From positions 806,001-870,000 of the forward strand of contig NZ_CP107930.1 in assembly GCF_036021035.1 (NCBI RefSeq): a stretch of DNA of 64,000 bases, in the 5' to 3' direction. The position numbers were made by a program, and so were the translations under genes. Every line of letters begins with the position of its first letter. The stretch's first letter is position 1. Below are positions 56,052-64,000 of the stretch, one piece after another. The stretch is from Kineococcus sp. NBC_00420 (GTDB lineage: Bacteria > Actinomycetota > Actinomycetes > Actinomycetales > Kineococcaceae). The notes below the pieces were generated by a model, which saw only the letters and a list, made by a program, of their open reading frames with translations, made no database searches and was not told the origin of the DNA.

Positions 56052-56726
56052 TCAGACCGCCGCGACGGCGTCGGCCACGGGGGCGTCGCCCCCGACCAGC
56101 TCGAGCACCCGCGTCGGCCCGTCCCCGTCGACGAGGCGGTCGAGCAGGGCCAGGCAGACGGCGGCGACGTCGGCCCGGGGGACCGCCCCGCGCGCCACCG
56201 ACGGGGCGAGCCGCACCCGACCCGTCGCGACGTCGTCGCTGAGCGCCCCCGGGCGCAGCACGCCGACCCGCAACCCGCTGCGCTGCAGCAGGTCCTCCTC
56301 AGCCGCCAGTTTGGCGCGGAGGTAGGCGAGGAACACCTCCCCGACCCCGTCGGGGGTGGCGCCGTCACGCACCTGCTCCACGCCCATCGAGGAGACCAGC
56401 AGGTAGGCCGGCACCGCGGCGCGCTCGGCGGCGTCGGCCAGCAGGACCGCCGCCCCGCGGTCGACGGTGTCCTTGCGCGACGCGCCGCTGTCCGGACCGG
56501 CTCCGGCGAGGAAGACCACGGCGTCGGCACCGGCGAGGTCGCCCGCGAGCGTGGCGGCGTCGAGGGTCTCCAGGTCGCGGACCAGGGCCTGCTCGCCGAG
56601 GGCCTCGAGGTCGCGCACGTGGTCGGGGTTGCGAACCAGGCCGACCACCTCGTCACCGCGGGACACGGCCGACCGGGCGAGCAGCAGGGCGATCTGTCCG
56701 TGACCTCCGGCGATGACGATGCGCAT
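56052..56726 (-). CDS. NAD(P)-binding atypical SDR
   Basis: A 224-residue protein of the atypical SDR5/YwnB group. The N-terminal MRIVIAGGHGQIALLLARSA has the GxxGxxG cofactor motif, and GLVRNPDH a basic residue after strand 2 that favours NADP(H). FLAGAGPDSGASR and LLVSSMGVEQ follow. Such proteins act as NAD(P)H-binding oxidoreductases or sensors; the substrate is unknown. It starts with ATG at 56726, 27 bases from the divergent transglutaminase start. Confidence 0.85.
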   Translation of the reverse strand: MRIVIAGGHGQIALLLARSAVSRGDEVVGLVRNPDHVRDLEALGEQALVRDLETLDAATLAGDLAGADAVVFLAGAGPDSGASRKDTVDRGAAVLLADAAERAAVPAYLLVSSMGVEQVRDGATPDGVGEVFLAYLRAKLAAEEDLLQRSGLRVGVLRPGALSDDVATGRVRLAPSVARGAVPRADVAAVCLALLDRLVDGDGPTRVLELVGGDAPVADAVAAV

Positions 56727-56753
56727 GCCCAGACCGTAGGCCAGAATCCTCCG

Positions 56754-57578
56754 GTGCCTTCCCCCACCACCTCCGTCCGCGCCCACCTGCGCCTGCGGGC
56801 CGATGCTCCCACCGCGGCCTCCACCCTCGTCGCGCTCGCCGACCGCCACGGGGTGGACCTGCTCTCCGAGACCCTCACCGTGACCGGTCCCGACGGCCCG
56901 GTGGAGGTCCGTGAACTCCGCTCGGGCGACGGCACCCGCCTGCACGAGTTCACCGTCCCCGCCGGGGCGAGCACGCTGGAGTACGCAGCCCAGGCCCGCA
57001 CCTCGACGGGTCCCGACGCCACCCTCGGTGCCCTGGAACGGTGGGAGTTCACCCGGCCCAGCCGCTACTGCCCCTCGGACCGGCTGATCACGTTCGCGGC
57101 CGCGGAGTTCGGCCGCCTCGACGCCGGCCCCCGCCGGGAACTGCTGCCGGACCTGGTCGCGCGCTGGGTGTTCGACCACCTGGCCTACGTCAGCGGCTCC
57201 AGCCTGCCCACCGACGGGGCCCTGGAGACCCTCCTCGCCCGTCAGGGGGTGTGCCGCGACTTCACCCACCTCGTCGTGGCGGTGCTGCGCGCCCTCGACG
57301 TCCCGGCCCGGCTGTGCTCGGTCTACGCGCCGGGGTTGTCACCGATGGACTTCCACGCCGTCGTGGAGGCCGCTCCGGACGGGCGGTGGCAGGTCGTCGA
57401 CGCGACCCGGCTGGCGCCGCGGGAGTCGTTGCTGCGGATCGCCTCCGGCCGCGACGCGGCGGACACGGCGTTCCTCACCACGGCCGGTCAGGTCGACCTG
57501 CAGGAGCTCTCGGTGGTCGCGGTCGTCGAGGGTGACCTGCCCCTCGACGACCACGCGCACCCGGTCGTGCTGCGCTGA
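56754..57578 (+). CDS. Transglutaminase-like cysteine protease-fold protein
   Basis: A 274-residue protein of the bacterial transglutaminase-like family. The catalytic triad is Cys167 (QGVCRDF), His201 (FHAVVEA) and Asp216 (VDATRLAP). N-terminal ~90 residues form the usual strand-rich domain. Bacterial members are probably peptidases or cyclases rather than cross-linkers. GTG at 56754 is the only sensible start; no signal peptide is seen, so the protein is cytoplasmic. It is divergent from the SDR gene and convergent with the DksA-like gene. Confidence 0.88.
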   Translation: MPSPTTSVRAHLRLRADAPTAASTLVALADRHGVDLLSETLTVTGPDGPVEVRELRSGDGTRLHEFTVPAGASTLEYAAQARTSTGPDATLGALERWEFTRPSRYCPSDRLITFAAAEFGRLDAGPRRELLPDLVARWVFDHLAYVSGSSLPTDGALETLLARQGVCRDFTHLVVAVLRALDVPARLCSVYAPGLSPMDFHAVVEAAPDGRWQVVDATRLAPRESLLRIASGRDAADTAFLTTAGQVDLQELSVVAVVEGDLPLDDHAHPVVLR

Positions 57579-57585
57579 GCCGAGG

Positions 57586-57921
57586 TCAGAGCTTCTCGGT
57601 CACCAGGGTGGCGGCGTCGGGGTAGACCTCGAGCCGCTCCTCGGGGATGGGTTCCCCCGAGACGATCGAGAGCCCGTAGGTACCGGCGTCCAGCCGCTTC
57701 AGAGCGTCCTCGACGCTGTCGAGGCGCCGACGGGCGCCGTCGAGGAGGCCCTCGTTCTCGGCGGCCTGCTGCTCGTGCGCCCCGAGGTCACCCGTGTCCT
57801 GGCCGCCCTCGGCGGCGTCGGGGGTGCTGCCGGACTCCAACCGGGCCATGAGGTCGTCGATGGTCGACTGCAGGTCGCGCTGCAGGCCCAGGAGGCGTTC
57901 GCGGGCGGTGTCGGTGTCCAT
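57586..57921 (-). CDS. DksA/TraR-like protein lacking the zinc ligands
   Basis: A 111-residue protein with a helical N-terminal coiled-coil region (ARERLLGLQRDLQSTIDDLM) and the typical AGTYGLSIVSGEPIPEERLE C-terminal motif. In the family this segment reads Y-G-x-C-x2-C-G, followed by a second C-x2-C. Here the four Cys positions are Ser85, Ser88, Thr105 and Thr108, so no zinc can bind. It still has the acidic residue cluster in the coil (DTGDLGAHEQQAAENE). It may bind RNA polymerase in the secondary channel. ATG at 57921 was chosen. Confidence 0.85.
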   Translation of the reverse strand: MDTDTARERLLGLQRDLQSTIDDLMARLESGSTPDAAEGGQDTGDLGAHEQQAAENEGLLDGARRRLDSVEDALKRLDAGTYGLSIVSGEPIPEERLEVYPDAATLVTEKL

Positions 57922-58032
57922 GGTGGTGCTCCCAAGCGTCGACTGCGTGTTCGTGACGTCCGTTGATACCCCGTGCGGGCCCCTGGCGCAGCACGAGGTG
58001 ACGAACCGCGGGGCCGGGTCCATGCTGAGCGG

Positions 58033-58488
58033 ATGATCTCCGTCGACCTGGCCCTGCAGCTGCGCAGCGCCGGCCTGCAGTGGCACCCCGCCTCCGGCGA
58101 CCGCTTCGTCATCCCCCACCGCGACATGGACTCCGACGTCTTCACCCTCAGCGACATGACGATCGAGGTCCACGACCACCCGTCGGGCAAGATCATCGGG
58201 TTCAACGGAACCACCGAGTGGGCGCTGGACTCCGTGGACCAGCCCGAGGCGTGCTGGTTGCCCGCCGAGCACCAGCTCCGGGAGCTCCTGGGCGAGCGCT
58301 TCACCCGCCTCGAACGCCGCGACGTCGGCGACACGATCGTCCACCGCGTGCTGCTGCTGGACGAACGGGGCGCCGACGCCTTCGAGGCCGAGGACGCCGC
58401 CGAGGCCTACGGACGCGCTCTGCTGCACCACGTCTCGGGCACCGGCGGCGGCAGCGTCGGGACCTCCGACGCCGCCACCACCGCCTAG
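58033..58488 (+). CDS. Conserved actinobacterial protein of unknown function
   Basis: A 151-residue acidic protein. Its conserved blocks are ISVDLALQLRSAGLQWHPAS, GDRFVIPHRDMDSDVFTLSD and IIGFNGTTEWALDSVDQPEA. Proteins with this pattern are widespread in actinobacteria and are sometimes misnamed CpaE-like pilus proteins; I see no such domain. It starts with ATG at 58033 and overlaps the PAC2 gene end by four bases, convergently. No signal peptide or known catalytic motif is visible. Confidence 0.75.
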   Translation: MISVDLALQLRSAGLQWHPASGDRFVIPHRDMDSDVFTLSDMTIEVHDHPSGKIIGFNGTTEWALDSVDQPEACWLPAEHQLRELLGERFTRLERRDVGDTIVHRVLLLDERGADAFEAEDAAEAYGRALLHHVSGTGGGSVGTSDAATTA

Positions 58489-59396
58489 ACCGGGTCCTCG
58501 CCGGGGTCGTCCTCGCGGCCGGCGAGGAACCGCTCGAACTCCTCACCGAGTTCGTCCGCGGTGGGCAGGAAGGCGCTCGCCGCCCCCGTGCCGCGACCCT
58601 CGTCGCCGGAGGTGTCGTACTGCTGCTCCAGCGCCTGCACGACGGACGCGGCGTCGGCGGACTCGGAGACCTGACGGTCGACCTCGACCCGCGTCTGCGA
58701 GGCGGCCTCGAGCAGGGACTCCACGGAGGCGGCGACCCCCGTCGCCCCGGACAGCGTCCGGACCAGCACCGCGGCGGCGTCGGGGTAGTCGTTGCCCGCG
58801 AGGTAGTGCGGCACGTGGGCCAGCACGGAGAGCACGTCACGCCCGTGCTGGGAACCCCGCAGGTGCAGCAGCGCCGAGGCGTGACCGGGGACCTGGGCCT
58901 CGACGTCCCAGGTGCGGAAGCCGTCGAGCAGTTCGGGCCGGCTCGCGCTGGCCGTCACCCCCGCGGGACGGGTATGCGGCACGGCCGTGGGCGCCGCCGA
59001 CAGCACGATCGTCAGCCCGACCCCCAGCTCGTCCGCGAGCCGCCAGACGGCGGTGGTGAACCGTTCCCACTGCACGTCGGGCTCGGGGCCGCTCAGCAGC
59101 AGCAGCGAGGAACCCTCCTCGTCGTGGACCCGGTGGACCTGCAGGCGGGGCGGCTCGTAGTCGAGCCAGTTCTGGCCGCCGAAGGTCATGGTGGGTCGCC
59201 GGGCGCGGTAGTCGTGGAGCTGGTCGACGTCGAAGGTGGCCACGAGCTCGTGGCGACAGGTCGCCAGGAGGTGCTCGACGCTCAGGCGGACCGCGTTGCC
59301 CGCGTCGATGAATCCGTTCAACGCCACGACGAGCGGAGGTTCCACCAGGGCGGGGCGTTCGCCCTCGTAGCTGTACAGGGAACCGGGATCGAGCAT
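58485..59396 (-). CDS. PAC2 family protein
   Basis: A 303-residue protein of the PAC2 (proteasome assembly chaperone 2) fold. The conserved start LYSYEGERPALVEPPLVVAL and the NGFIDAGNAVRLSVEHLL block, followed by FGGQNWLDYEPPRLQVHRVH, are typical of actinobacterial PAC2 proteins often found with proteasome or division genes. The C-terminal ~70 residues are predicted as helical and acidic. The exact role is unknown. The ATG at 59396 gives the family length. Confidence 0.88.
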   Translation of the reverse strand: MLDPGSLYSYEGERPALVEPPLVVALNGFIDAGNAVRLSVEHLLATCRHELVATFDVDQLHDYRARRPTMTFGGQNWLDYEPPRLQVHRVHDEEGSSLLLLSGPEPDVQWERFTTAVWRLADELGVGLTIVLSAAPTAVPHTRPAGVTASASRPELLDGFRTWDVEAQVPGHASALLHLRGSQHGRDVLSVLAHVPHYLAGNDYPDAAAVLVRTLSGATGVAASVESLLEAASQTRVEVDRQVSESADAASVVQALEQQYDTSGDEGRGTGAASAFLPTADELGEEFERFLAGREDDPGEDPV

Positions 59397-59437
59397 CCCC
59401 CCATCATCCCCGTCCTCGACGTGGGACTCGACACGGG

Positions 59438-59929
59438 TCAGCCGCGGGCGGGCACGGTCTCGACCGGGGGCAGCGGTGACGCGGCGCGCTGGGCCCGCAG
59501 GCGGTCGATCGCCGACTCGAAGTCGGAGAGGGAATCGAAGGCCTGGTAGACGGAGGCGAAGCGCAGGTAGGCGACCTCGTCGAGCTCCTGCAGGAAGGGC
59601 AACGTGGCGAGGCCCACCTGGTGGGCGTCGATCTCGGCGGCACCCTGGGCGCGGACGGCTTCCTCGACGCGGTGAGCGAGCAGCGCGATGTCGTCCTCGC
59701 TCACCGGCCGGCCCTGGCAGGCCTTGCGCACTCCGCTGGCGATCTTGGCGCGACTGAACGGCTCCGGCGCACCGGAACGCTTGATGACCGCGAGGCTCGC
59801 CGTCTCGACCGTGGAGAAGCGCTTGGAGCAGTTCGGACACTGCCGCCGACGACGGATCGAGCTGCCGTCGTCGGTCGTGCGGGAATCGACGACACGAGAG
59901 TCCTCGTGCCGACAGAACGGGCAGTGCAC
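59438..59929 (-). CDS. nrdR: Transcriptional regulator NrdR
   Basis: A 163-residue repressor of ribonucleotide reductase genes. The N-terminal zinc ribbon has CPFC (residues 3-6) and [12 protein letters not shown], followed by an ATP-cone ([20 protein letters not shown]) that senses ATP and dATP. GTG at 59929 has a strong upstream GGAGG. It lies downstream of the LysM gene on the same strand, in the nrdR-LysM-lexA group common in actinobacteria. No ribonucleotide reductase gene is in the window. Confidence 0.95.
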   Translation of the reverse strand: MHCPFCRHEDSRVVDSRTTDDGSSIRRRRQCPNCSKRFSTVETASLAVIKRSGAPEPFSRAKIASGVRKACQGRPVSEDDIALLAHRVEEAVRAQGAAEIDAHQVGLATLPFLQELDEVAYLRFASVYQAFDSLSDFESAIDRLRAQRAASPLPPVETVPARG

Positions 59930-60021
59930 CCCGACTTCCTCCCCCGAGACCGGACGACAGCTCTGGTCCAGGGTCGACCGTACGTCGTGACCGACGCACG
60001 GAGCAACCGGGCGCACCACGA

Positions 60022-60453
60022 TCAGCCCTGTTCGGGCATCGTCAGCTGTTGTCCGGCCTGCAGGGTCATGGACGGGAGGGCGTTGAGCTGGACGATCTCA
60101 CCGGCCACCTCGCGCCAGTCCGCACCCGGGGACCACTGACCGGCGATCTGCGACAGGGTCTGGCCGGGGAGGACCGTCAGGACCGCGGCCGGGGGCGCGG
60201 AGGTGCGCTCCACCCCGGCCGAGGCACTGGACAGCGCACCCGTCACGGCGACGACGGCACCGGTGAGCAGCGTGGCGGCCGTGCAGGTCACCACGAGACG
60301 GCCCCGACGAGTCAGCCGCAGCGTGCGGGCGGGGCGGCGAGGCGGCGCGACGGGCCGGGCGGCGGCGCAGCGCGGACGGACGACGGCGATGCTGCGGCGG
60401 GCAGGGCGGAGCGGGCGTGCGACGACGGGCAGGGCGAGGGCGGTGGCGCTCAC
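60022..60453 (-). CDS. SOS-regulated LysM domain membrane protein
   Basis: A 143-residue protein. The N-terminal ~60 residues are basic and Pro-rich ([19 protein letters not shown]), then one membrane helix ([19 protein letters not shown]), and a C-terminal LysM domain ([14 protein letters not shown] to [10 protein letters not shown]) outside the cell. The position beside lexA and the LexA box upstream make it the counterpart of YneA, DivS or mycobacterial Rv2719c, SOS-induced proteins that delay division or remodel peptidoglycan. GTG at 60453 has GGAGGT upstream. This role is inferred from family and context. Confidence 0.82.
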   Translation of the reverse strand: MSATALALPVVARPLRPARRSIAVVRPRCAAARPVAPPRRPARTLRLTRRGRLVVTCTAATLLTGAVVAVTGALSSASAGVERTSAPPAAVLTVLPGQTLSQIAGQWSPGADWREVAGEIVQLNALPSMTLQAGQQLTMPEQG

Positions 60454-60483
60454 GAGCAGAGACCTCCAACGAGTGGCGCACCG

Positions 60484-60499
60484 TCGAACGGGTGTTCGA
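60484..60499. promoter_or_regulatory. LexA box upstream of the LysM gene
   Basis: TCGAACGGGTGTTCGA is a perfect dyad with 6-bp arms and a 4-base spacer, matching the actinobacterial SOS consensus TCGAAC-N4-GTTCGA. It lies 31 bases upstream of the LysM GTG. A further palindrome CGTTCGAACG at 60522-60531 lacks the spacer and is not a standard box. Confidence 0.92.
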
Positions 60500-60632
60500 C
60501 CGTGCGGGTCTGTTCTACCACCGTTCGAACGGGGGCGCGCAACCCCCGCGTTCCCGGGGGTGACGTCGACATACGCTGCCACCGGCCTCCGACACGTGCG
60601 CTGACCTGCGCGAACGCTCCGGGGGCCGAGGG

Positions 60633-60902
60633 TCAGGAGGCGAAGCGCCGTTCGCTGCGTTCCTTCGCCCGCGCGGTCTCGACCTCCCGGTCCCTGGGCG
60701 GCGCCGTCGTCACCAGGTCCTCGAGCAGGTGCTGCGTCGCGTGCGCGACGGCGGCCACCGCCCGGTCGAACGCCTCCTGGTTGCGCACCGACGGCCGGGT
60801 CGCCCCGGCCACCTTGCGCACGTACTGCAGCGCCGCGGCCTGGACCTCCTCCGACGTGGCGGGCGGCTCGAAGTTGTGCAGCTGACGGATGTTGCGACAC
60901 AT
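60633..60902 (-). CDS. DUF2277 protein
   Basis: An 89-residue protein matching DUF2277 closely: [35 protein letters not shown] and [20 protein letters not shown] are the family blocks. The function is unknown; many bacteria carry one copy. It starts at ATG 60902 and has no clear Shine-Dalgarno. It sits between the LysM gene and the chemoreceptor gene, i.e. within the lexA-associated region. Confidence 0.9.
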   Translation of the reverse strand: MCRNIRQLHNFEPPATSEEVQAAALQYVRKVAGATRPSVRNQEAFDRAVAAVAHATQHLLEDLVTTAPPRDREVETARAKERSERRFAS

Positions 60903-61082
60903 GCGCACCACGCTAGGCACCGGGACCACGACGCACAACGGACTCCCAGCCTCCTCCCGGCGCACCTCAGGACCACGGCCGCGACGTCGATGGACACGAC
61001 GACCTCACCCGCCTGCTCCGCCCTGCGCCCTCGGCACCTTCCCCACCCCGCGCCGCGCGAAAACCCTCTGGAAGGCCCAGCC

Positions 61083-62669
61083 ATGAAGGCACTGCGCGAT
61101 CTGAACGTCGCCCCCAAGCTCTTCGCCGGCTTCGGCGTCGTCTGCCTCCTGCTGGCCGTCGTCGTCGCCGTCGGCCTCAACCGCCTCGGCTCCTCGCAGG
61201 CCAACCTGGACACCGTCTCCACCAGCGGCGTGGCCTCGGTGCAGACGCTGGGCGAGGTCCGCACCTCCTTCCTCACCCTGCGGATGGACATCGTCAACGC
61301 CGCGATCAACGACGACCCGAAGGCCACCGAGGCGTCGCTGACCAAGATGGGCGAGGACGACACGGCCTACGACCAGGCGTGGAGCGCCTACCAGGCCTCC
61401 AGCCCGGCCACCCCGGCCGCGGACCGGGCCCGGATCGAAGACCTCGTCAAGCAGTACCGCGCGGCGCGGGTCGAGCTCGTGACACTGGTCCGCAACAACG
61501 ACCGTGCCGGCTTCGTCGCCCGGCGCAGCGCCACGACGACCCCCGTCACCGACCAGCTGCTGCCGCTGCTGGCCACCGCGGCCAAGCACGAGAAGGACGC
61601 CGCGACCGCCATGGCCACCGCCGGCTCCGCCGACTACCACGCCGCCGTCGTGATGCTGCTGGTCATCGGCGCCCTCGCCCTCGCGATCGCCGTCGTCGTC
61701 GCCGTCGTCATCTCCCGCTCCATCGCCCGCCCCCTGGCCCGCACCCTCACCGTCGTGCAGGGCCTCGCCGAGGGGCGCCTGAACCAGCGCGTCGGCTCCA
61801 CCACCACCGACGAGGTCGGCCGTGTCGGCGCTGCCCTCGACGTGACCATGGACCGCCTCAACACCACCATGCGCCGCATCTCCGACTCCGCCGCGACCCT
61901 CGCCGGCTCCTCCGAGGAACTGACCACCGTCGCCACCCAGCTCTCCTCCGGCGCCGAGGAATCCGCCACCCAGACCCAGGTCGTCGCCGCCGCCACCGAG
62001 GAGATCTCCGCCAACATCGGCACCGTCGCCGCGGCCGGGGAGGAGATGACCGCCGCGATCCGCGAGATCGCCTCCTCCACCGCCGAGGCCTCCTCGGTCT
62101 CCGCCGACGCCGTGTCCAGCGCGTCGCAGGCCTCGGAGATCCTGGACCGCCTCTCCGCCTCCTCCCGCGAGATCGGCGACGTCGTCAAGCTCATCACCTC
62201 CATCGCCGAGCAGACGAACCTCCTCGCCCTGAACGCCACCATCGAAGCCGCCCGCGCGGGGGAGATGGGCAAGGGCTTCGCCGTCGTCGCCGGGGAGGTG
62301 AAGGAACTGGCCCAGCAGACCGCTCGGGCCACGGAGTCCATCACCACGCGGGTGGCGGCCACCCAGGCTGACGCGACCGAGGCCGCGTTCGCCATCGGCG
62401 GCATCAGTGAGGTCATCGCCCGCATCGACGGGTTGCAGGCCACCATCGCGGCGGCGGTGGAGGAGCAGTCGGCCACGACCTCGGAGATGGTCCGCAACGT
62501 CACCGAGGTCTCCTCGGGGAGTCAGGAGATCGCGTTGAACATCTCCGGCATCGCCGCTGCGGCGGACCAGACCACGGCGGGGGCGACCCACACGGCCACC
62601 ACCGCTGGTGAGGTCTCGCGCACCGCCAACGAACTCAGCGAGCTCGTCAGCCACTTCACCCTCGCCTGA
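61083..62669 (+). CDS. Methyl-accepting chemotaxis protein
   Basis: A 528-residue chemoreceptor. TM1 is at ~13-33 ([20 protein letters not shown]), a helical extracellular domain of about 150 residues follows (four-helix-bundle type, [15 protein letters not shown] and [13 protein letters not shown]), then TM2 (~190-212), a HAMP domain ([20 protein letters not shown]) and a long signalling domain. The highly conserved tip is [20 protein letters not shown]. The ligand is unknown. Its presence implies a flagellar system elsewhere in the genome. It lies between the LysM gene and lexA. Confidence 0.93.
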   Translation: MKALRDLNVAPKLFAGFGVVCLLLAVVVAVGLNRLGSSQANLDTVSTSGVASVQTLGEVRTSFLTLRMDIVNAAINDDPKATEASLTKMGEDDTAYDQAWSAYQASSPATPAADRARIEDLVKQYRAARVELVTLVRNNDRAGFVARRSATTTPVTDQLLPLLATAAKHEKDAATAMATAGSADYHAAVVMLLVIGALALAIAVVVAVVISRSIARPLARTLTVVQGLAEGRLNQRVGSTTTDEVGRVGAALDVTMDRLNTTMRRISDSAATLAGSSEELTTVATQLSSGAEESATQTQVVAAATEEISANIGTVAAAGEEMTAAIREIASSTAEASSVSADAVSSASQASEILDRLSASSREIGDVVKLITSIAEQTNLLALNATIEAARAGEMGKGFAVVAGEVKELAQQTARATESITTRVAATQADATEAAFAIGGISEVIARIDGLQATIAAAVEEQSATTSEMVRNVTEVSSGSQEIALNISGIAAAADQTTAGATHTATTAGEVSRTANELSELVSHFTLA

Positions 62670-62749
62670 TCCACCCCACCTCCGGACCCACCGGCGCCGT
62701 CCCACACCCCGCGGGGCGGCGTCGTCCGGTGGCGCCCCGACACGCCGGT

Positions 62750-62765
62750 TCGAACACGTGTTTGA
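62750..62765. promoter_or_regulatory. LexA box upstream of lexA
   Basis: TCGAACACGTGTTTGA matches the consensus TCGAAC-N4-GTTCGA with one change in the second arm (GTTTGA). It is 92 bases upstream of the lexA start, consistent with autorepression. Confidence 0.88.
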
Positions 62766-62856
62766 TCCTCGACCCCCGGATGACTACCGTGACGTGGATC
62801 GGACCCCAGGACGGGGCCCGGTCGTACGACTCACGCGGAACGACAGGGAGAGTGAC

Positions 62857-63588
62857 GTGGCCGACGCGCTGGACGGATCCGGCGACACCGAACAGGTGGC
62901 GCCGATGGCCTCGATCCACCACTTCCCCGACGGTCCCTACGGCCGCGACGGGCTCACCCACCGCCAACGTCGGGTGCTCGCCGCCATCCAGGAGTGCGTC
63001 GAGCAGCGGGGTTACCCGCCGAGCATGCGCGAGATCGGTCAGGCCGTCGGCCTCACCAGCCCCAGCAGCGTCGCGCACCAGGTGAAGACCCTCGAGAAGC
63101 TGGGTTACCTGCGCAAGGACCCACGCCGTCCGCGGACCCTCGAGGTGGTCTCGCCGGCGTCGGCCCGCGGCACCATCGACGGGTTCGAGGCCACCGCGGC
63201 CGACGGCCGCCCGCGTCCGCGCTACGTCCCGGTCGTCGGCCGGATCGCCGCCGGTGGCCCGATCCTCGCCGAGGAGCTGGTCGAGGACGTCTTCGCGCTC
63301 CCCGCGCAGCTCGTCGGCGCCGGCGAGCACTTCATGCTCAAGGTCGTCGGGGAGTCGATGATCGACGCCGCCATCTGCGACGGCGACTGGGTGGTCGTGC
63401 GCCAGCAGCCGACGGCCGAGAACGGTGACGTCGTGGCCGCCATGATCGACGGCGAGGCGACGGTGAAGGTGCTGCAGCGCAAGGACGGTCACGTCCAGCT
63501 GATGCCCCGCAACCCCCTCTTCGCCCCGATCGACGGCGACGAGGCGACGATCCTCGGCAAGGTCACGGCCGTGCTGCGAAGCCTCTGA
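62857..63588 (+). CDS. lexA: LexA repressor
   Basis: A 243-residue SOS repressor and self-cleaving protease. The N-terminal winged helix-turn-helix spans about residues 35-95 ([40 protein letters not shown]). The cleavage site is Ala132-Gly133 ([10 protein letters not shown]); the catalytic dyad is Ser167 ([10 protein letters not shown]) and Lys204 ([10 protein letters not shown]). When RecA filaments form, LexA cleaves itself and the SOS genes turn on. GTG at 62857 has GGGAGAG upstream. The C-terminus overlaps the convergent racemase-like gene by 26 bases. Confidence 0.96.
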   Translation: MADALDGSGDTEQVAPMASIHHFPDGPYGRDGLTHRQRRVLAAIQECVEQRGYPPSMREIGQAVGLTSPSSVAHQVKTLEKLGYLRKDPRRPRTLEVVSPASARGTIDGFEATAADGRPRPRYVPVVGRIAAGGPILAEELVEDVFALPAQLVGAGEHFMLKVVGESMIDAAICDGDWVVVRQQPTAENGDVVAAMIDGEATVKVLQRKDGHVQLMPRNPLFAPIDGDEATILGKVTAVLRSL

Positions 63589-64000
63589 GCGAGGTCACCA
63601 GTTCGACGGCCGCCTCGATCGCCAACCGGGGCGAGGTGAGGACCGGCACGTGCAGGTCGCGCAGCAACGGCGCGGCGTCGACCATGCTCGCCTGCGCCAG
63701 GACGACGACGTCCACGGGTGGGTCGAGCGCCCGCACCTGGGTCCGGACGGCCTCCGCGACCCCGGTCGTGTAGGTCAGGACGTCACCGGACTCGAAGGAC
63801 GACCAGGTGTCCGGGCAGCGGACCTCGATCAGCTGCACGGCCCGACCGGTGGTCTCCGCGCACTCGCGCAGCAGCGGCAGCACGGTCGCCGCGGCCTCGG
63901 CCAGCGAGCTCACGACCGCGATCCGCCGCCCGGCCAGGACGGCGGCCTCGGCCATCGGACGGTCGACCCGGACGACGCGCAGACCCATCTCGGCGCCGAC
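63563..64000 (-). CDS. Aspartate/glutamate racemase-like protein (partial)
   Basis: The C-terminal part of a protein in the Asp/Glu/hydantoin racemase superfamily, open to the window edge. Recognisable are [56 protein letters not shown] and [18 protein letters not shown], which fit this family and resemble the second lobe. The second catalytic Cys would be expected near a GCxG-like site, but the segment AQASM lacks it, so activity is doubtful. The start lies beyond the window, so the full length is unknown. It overlaps lexA convergently by 26 bases. Confidence 0.75.
   Translation of the reverse strand, partial: VGAEMGLRVVRVDRPMAEAAVLAGRRIAVVSSLAEAAATVLPLLRECAETTGRAVQLIEVRCPDTWSSFESGDVLTYTTGVAEAVRTQVRALDPPVDVVVLAQASMVDAAPLLRDLHVPVLTSPRLAIEAAVELVTSLRGFAARP

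Noticed and set aside
60522-60531. CGTTCGAACG as a second LexA box
   Set aside because: It is a continuous palindrome without the four-base spacer of the actinobacterial SOS box; only the copy at 60484-60499 fits.

Overview
This window is very GC-rich (low-to-mid 70s % G+C by eye), uses GTG starts freely, and carries a gene order typical of Actinomycetota: ceoB/ceoC, DUF3159, OB-fold, DUF3710, dut, DUF3093, DUF4193, suhB, ferrochelatase, sepH, DUF5998, an acetyltransferase-synthetase fusion, parC, parE, sigA, and later nrdR and lexA. A chemoreceptor gene points to a motile organism. Together these suggest a motile, high-GC actinobacterium such as Kineococcus or another Kineosporiales member; the genus is an inference, not something the sequence proves.

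Region by region. (1) 1-17.8 kb is a compact core block: an APC permease (cut by the window edge), two TrkA-type K+ regulators, nucleotide metabolism (dut), haem synthesis (coproporphyrin ferrochelatase), the division protein SepH, a GNAT/acyl-CoA-synthetase-like protein acetyltransferase, a nitroreductase and topoisomerase IV subunit A (parC). (2) 17.8-28.9 kb looks accessory: an M20 amidohydrolase coupled to an AbgT-type transporter that is frameshifted, a Tat-exported beta-helix protein, a frameshifted HNH endonuclease, an AAA+ ATPase, a type-B carboxylesterase and a soluble PTS operon (EIIA-HPr-EI). (3) 28.9-36.6 kb returns to core genes: parE, a DUF7455 zinc-ribbon-like protein, DUF456, sigA, UspA, DUF4192, DUF1232 and EcsC. 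(4) 36.6-49.1 kb is mixed metabolism: a spermidine-synthase-like protein, DedA, a secreted alpha/beta hydrolase with a Calx-beta-like tail, gnd with an MFS permease and GntR regulator, UdgX, a PfkB kinase, an SDR, an aldo-keto reductase and a YihY membrane protein. (5) 49.2-59.4 kb holds a fused full-length ABC exporter, a luciferase-like monooxygenase, a phosphodiesterase, serA, a transglutaminase, a cysteine-less DksA-like protein and a PAC2 protein. (6) 59.4-64 kb is the nrdR - LysM - lexA SOS area, interrupted by a DUF2277 gene and a methyl-accepting chemotaxis protein, and ends in a partial Asp/Glu racemase-like gene.

Functional links: parC and parE lie about 11 kb apart in opposite orientation around the accessory stretch, as expected for topoisomerase IV rather than the oriC gyrase pair. 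EIIA, HPr and EI overlap each other and must be co-translated. The GntR regulator, MFS permease and gnd overlap by 4 nt each, suggesting regulated sugar-acid uptake feeding the pentose phosphate pathway. Two perfect or near-perfect LexA boxes mark the LysM gene and lexA as an SOS pair.

No rRNA, tRNA, CRISPR array or insertion sequence was recognised. No clearly unprecedented multi-gene system was found. The most notable signals are a start codon placed exactly in the loop of a 19-bp perfect hairpin (DUF456), a UdgX-type uracil-DNA glycosylase, a zinc-ligand-less DksA paralogue, an asymmetric fused ABC exporter, a probable leaderless promoter with an internal dyad, and two broken genes in the accessory stretch.
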